A stretch of 7,361 nucleotides of DNA from assembly GCA_009785855.1 (NCBI GenBank), contig WQUG01000018.1, positions 1-7,361 of the forward strand. The letters are read 5' to 3'. Position numbers and translations under genes: made by a program. This document shows positions 6,391 through 7,361 of the stretch, one piece after another (the stretch's first letter is position 1; every line of letters starts with the position of its first letter). The notes beneath the pieces were generated by a model. That model searched no databases and had not been told where the DNA came from. It was given only the letters and a program-made list of their open reading frames with translations. This DNA comes from Actinomycetes bacterium (GTDB taxonomy: Bacteria; Actinomycetota; Coriobacteriia; WRKU01; WQUG01).

Positions 6391-7361
6391 GCTCGTTTCC
6401 TTCCTTGCTCCATCGGTCGATTATATCATGCAAGCGTGTCGCTGCACGCCCTTCCCATCCCCGCGCAGACGAGGTGAAGAACGCGCCACGGCGCAGGCCG
6501 TCGGGCAGATACTGCTGCTCGACCCAGTCCTCCGGATGCCCGTGGGGATAGATATAGGTCCCGTACTCGTCGGAACCGGGACGATGGCGGTCGCGCAGGT
6601 GGTCGGGCACCGCGCGCGCCGGTCCCTGCTCGACGTCTGCCTGGGCTGCCGCCAGCGCCTCGTAGCTGCGGTTGCTCTTGGGGGCAAGGGCCATATAGAC
6701 GACCGCCTGCGCCAGGTTGATCCGGCACTCTGGCAGACCGATGACCTCACAGGCCCGGAAGCAGGCCTCGGCGACCAGAAACGCCTGCGGGTCGGCGTTG
6801 CTGACGTCTTCTGAGGCGAAGATAAGGATGCGGCGCGCGATGAACTTGGGATCCTCGCCGCCGTGGAGCATCCGCGCCAGCCAGTAGATCGCGGCGTCCG
6901 GATCTGAGCCGCGCATCGACTTGATGAAGGCGCTGATCACGTCGTAGTGGACGTCGCCGTCCTTGTCATAGGGCAGGATGCGGTCAGGCATGACGTCGCG
7001 CACCAGCTCGAGGGTGATGCGCGGGCAGGCTGCGTCCGGCTGCTCGGCCGAGGCCAGTTGGGCAGCCAGCTCCAGCGAAGTGAGCCCCACGCGCGCGTCG
7101 CCTCCCGCGGTGATCGAGATCGAGGCAAGCGCAGCGTCGTCGATGTCGTAGCGCCCGCCCAGCCCGCGCTCGTCGCTTAAGGCGCGACGCAGCAGGACCT
7201 CGACGTCGCTGTCGGCAAGCGGCTTGAGCTCGAGCACGCGGCTGCGGCTGACGAGCGCCGAGTTGACCTCGAAGTAGGGGTTCTCGGTCGTGGCGCCCAC
7301 GAGGATGAGCACCCTGTCCTCGACCGCGTGGAGCAGGGCGTCTTGCTGCGACTTGCTGAAG
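6380..7361 (-). CDS. rarA: Replication-associated recombination protein A, C-terminal 326 residues (5' end outside window)
   Basis: RarA (MgsA) is an AAA+ ATPase of the clamp-loader clade, related to eukaryotic WRNIP1, that acts at stalled replication forks with SSB. The frame is open to the right edge and begins mid-gene. The visible protein starts FSKSQQDALLHAVED, then VGATTENPYFEV (sensor 1, visible residues 21-32) and ALVSRSRV (35-42, arginine-finger region). The lid domain and the MgsA C-terminal tetramerisation region follow, including GSDPDAAIYWLARM, SNADPQAFLVAEA, CRINLAQAVVYMALAPKSN and YIYPHGHPEDWVEQQYLPDGL. Walker A and B motifs lie outside the window. The full protein is usually ~430-450 residues, so about 110-120 are missing. 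A GTG at 7312 could be mistaken for a start, but it is an internal valine in a conserved segment. The 3' end overlaps the DUF948-like gene by 11 nt. Confidence 0.95.
   Translation of the reverse strand, partial: FSKSQQDALLHAVEDRVLILVGATTENPYFEVNSALVSRSRVLELKPLADSDVEVLLRRALSDERGLGGRYDIDDAALASISITAGGDARVGLTSLELAAQLASAEQPDAACPRITLELVRDVMPDRILPYDKDGDVHYDVISAFIKSMRGSDPDAAIYWLARMLHGGEDPKFIARRILIFASEDVSNADPQAFLVAEACFRACEVIGLPECRINLAQAVVYMALAPKSNRSYEALAAAQADVEQGPARAVPDHLRDRHRPGSDEYGTYIYPHGHPEDWVEQQYLPDGLRRGAFFTSSARGWEGRAATRLHDIIDRWSKEGNEHDS
6398..6406 (-). promoter_or_regulatory. Shine-Dalgarno of the DUF948-like gene
   Basis: A purine-rich AAGGAAGGA inside the rarA 3' end lies about 7 nt before ATG 6390 and confirms that start despite its 11-nt overlap with rarA. 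Confidence 0.65.

Noticed and set aside
7310..7312. GTG as the rarA start
   Set aside because: The frame stays open to the window edge, and the preceding codons encode the conserved QQDALLHAVED segment of RarA, so this is an internal valine.

Overview
The window is a GC-rich bacterial chromosome segment in which eight protein genes all lie on the minus strand, packed end to end with no intergenic gap longer than 2 bases. In transcription order (right to left) they are: the C-terminal part of rarA (ATPase of stalled-fork repair), a membrane-anchored DUF948/YtxG-like protein, alaS (alanyl-tRNA synthetase), ruvX/yqgF (Holliday-junction resolvase-like/16S rRNA processing nuclease), mltG (endolytic murein transglycosylase), a YqeG-family HAD phosphatase, aroE (shikimate dehydrogenase) and the N-terminal part of aroK (shikimate kinase). 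Both window ends cut through genes. No tRNA, rRNA, CRISPR array, insertion sequence or phage gene was seen, and there is no intergenic space for a free-standing promoter or terminator.

The order rarA - DUF948 - alaS - ruvX - mltG - aroE - aroK is the type of cluster found in Actinomycetota. A yqeG gene beside aroE is more a Bacillota/Coriobacteriia trait. High GC, GTG starts and this mixture suggest a member of the Coriobacteriia. That assignment is an inference from gene order and protein style, with moderate confidence.

Junctions: rarA overlaps the DUF948-like gene by 11 nt; that gene overlaps alaS by 4 nt (GTGA); alaS and ruvX are 2 nt apart; ruvX overlaps mltG by 14 nt; mltG overlaps yqeG by 4 nt (ATGA); yqeG overlaps aroE by 4 nt (GTGA) or 1 nt (TGATG), depending on the aroE start; aroE and aroK abut exactly (TAG then ATG). 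This implies one polycistronic, translationally coupled unit. It would join fork repair, alanyl-tRNA supply, rRNA/recombination processing, cell-wall glycan termination and the shikimate pathway.

The most unusual thing is inside alaS, at 4268-4327. Two perfect 29-bp units, each with 8-bp inverted terminal arms, sit in tandem with a 30-bp period. They insert exactly 20 residues (CDSTPGPLSQ then CDSTPGPLSH) into the AlaRS protein just before its editing domain. The flanking protein reads as ordinary AlaRS when the 20 residues are removed. Positions of the editing residues relative to remembered E. coli numbering also fit a 20-residue insertion. This looks like a small palindromic (REP/RPE-like) element that entered a housekeeping gene in frame and duplicated.
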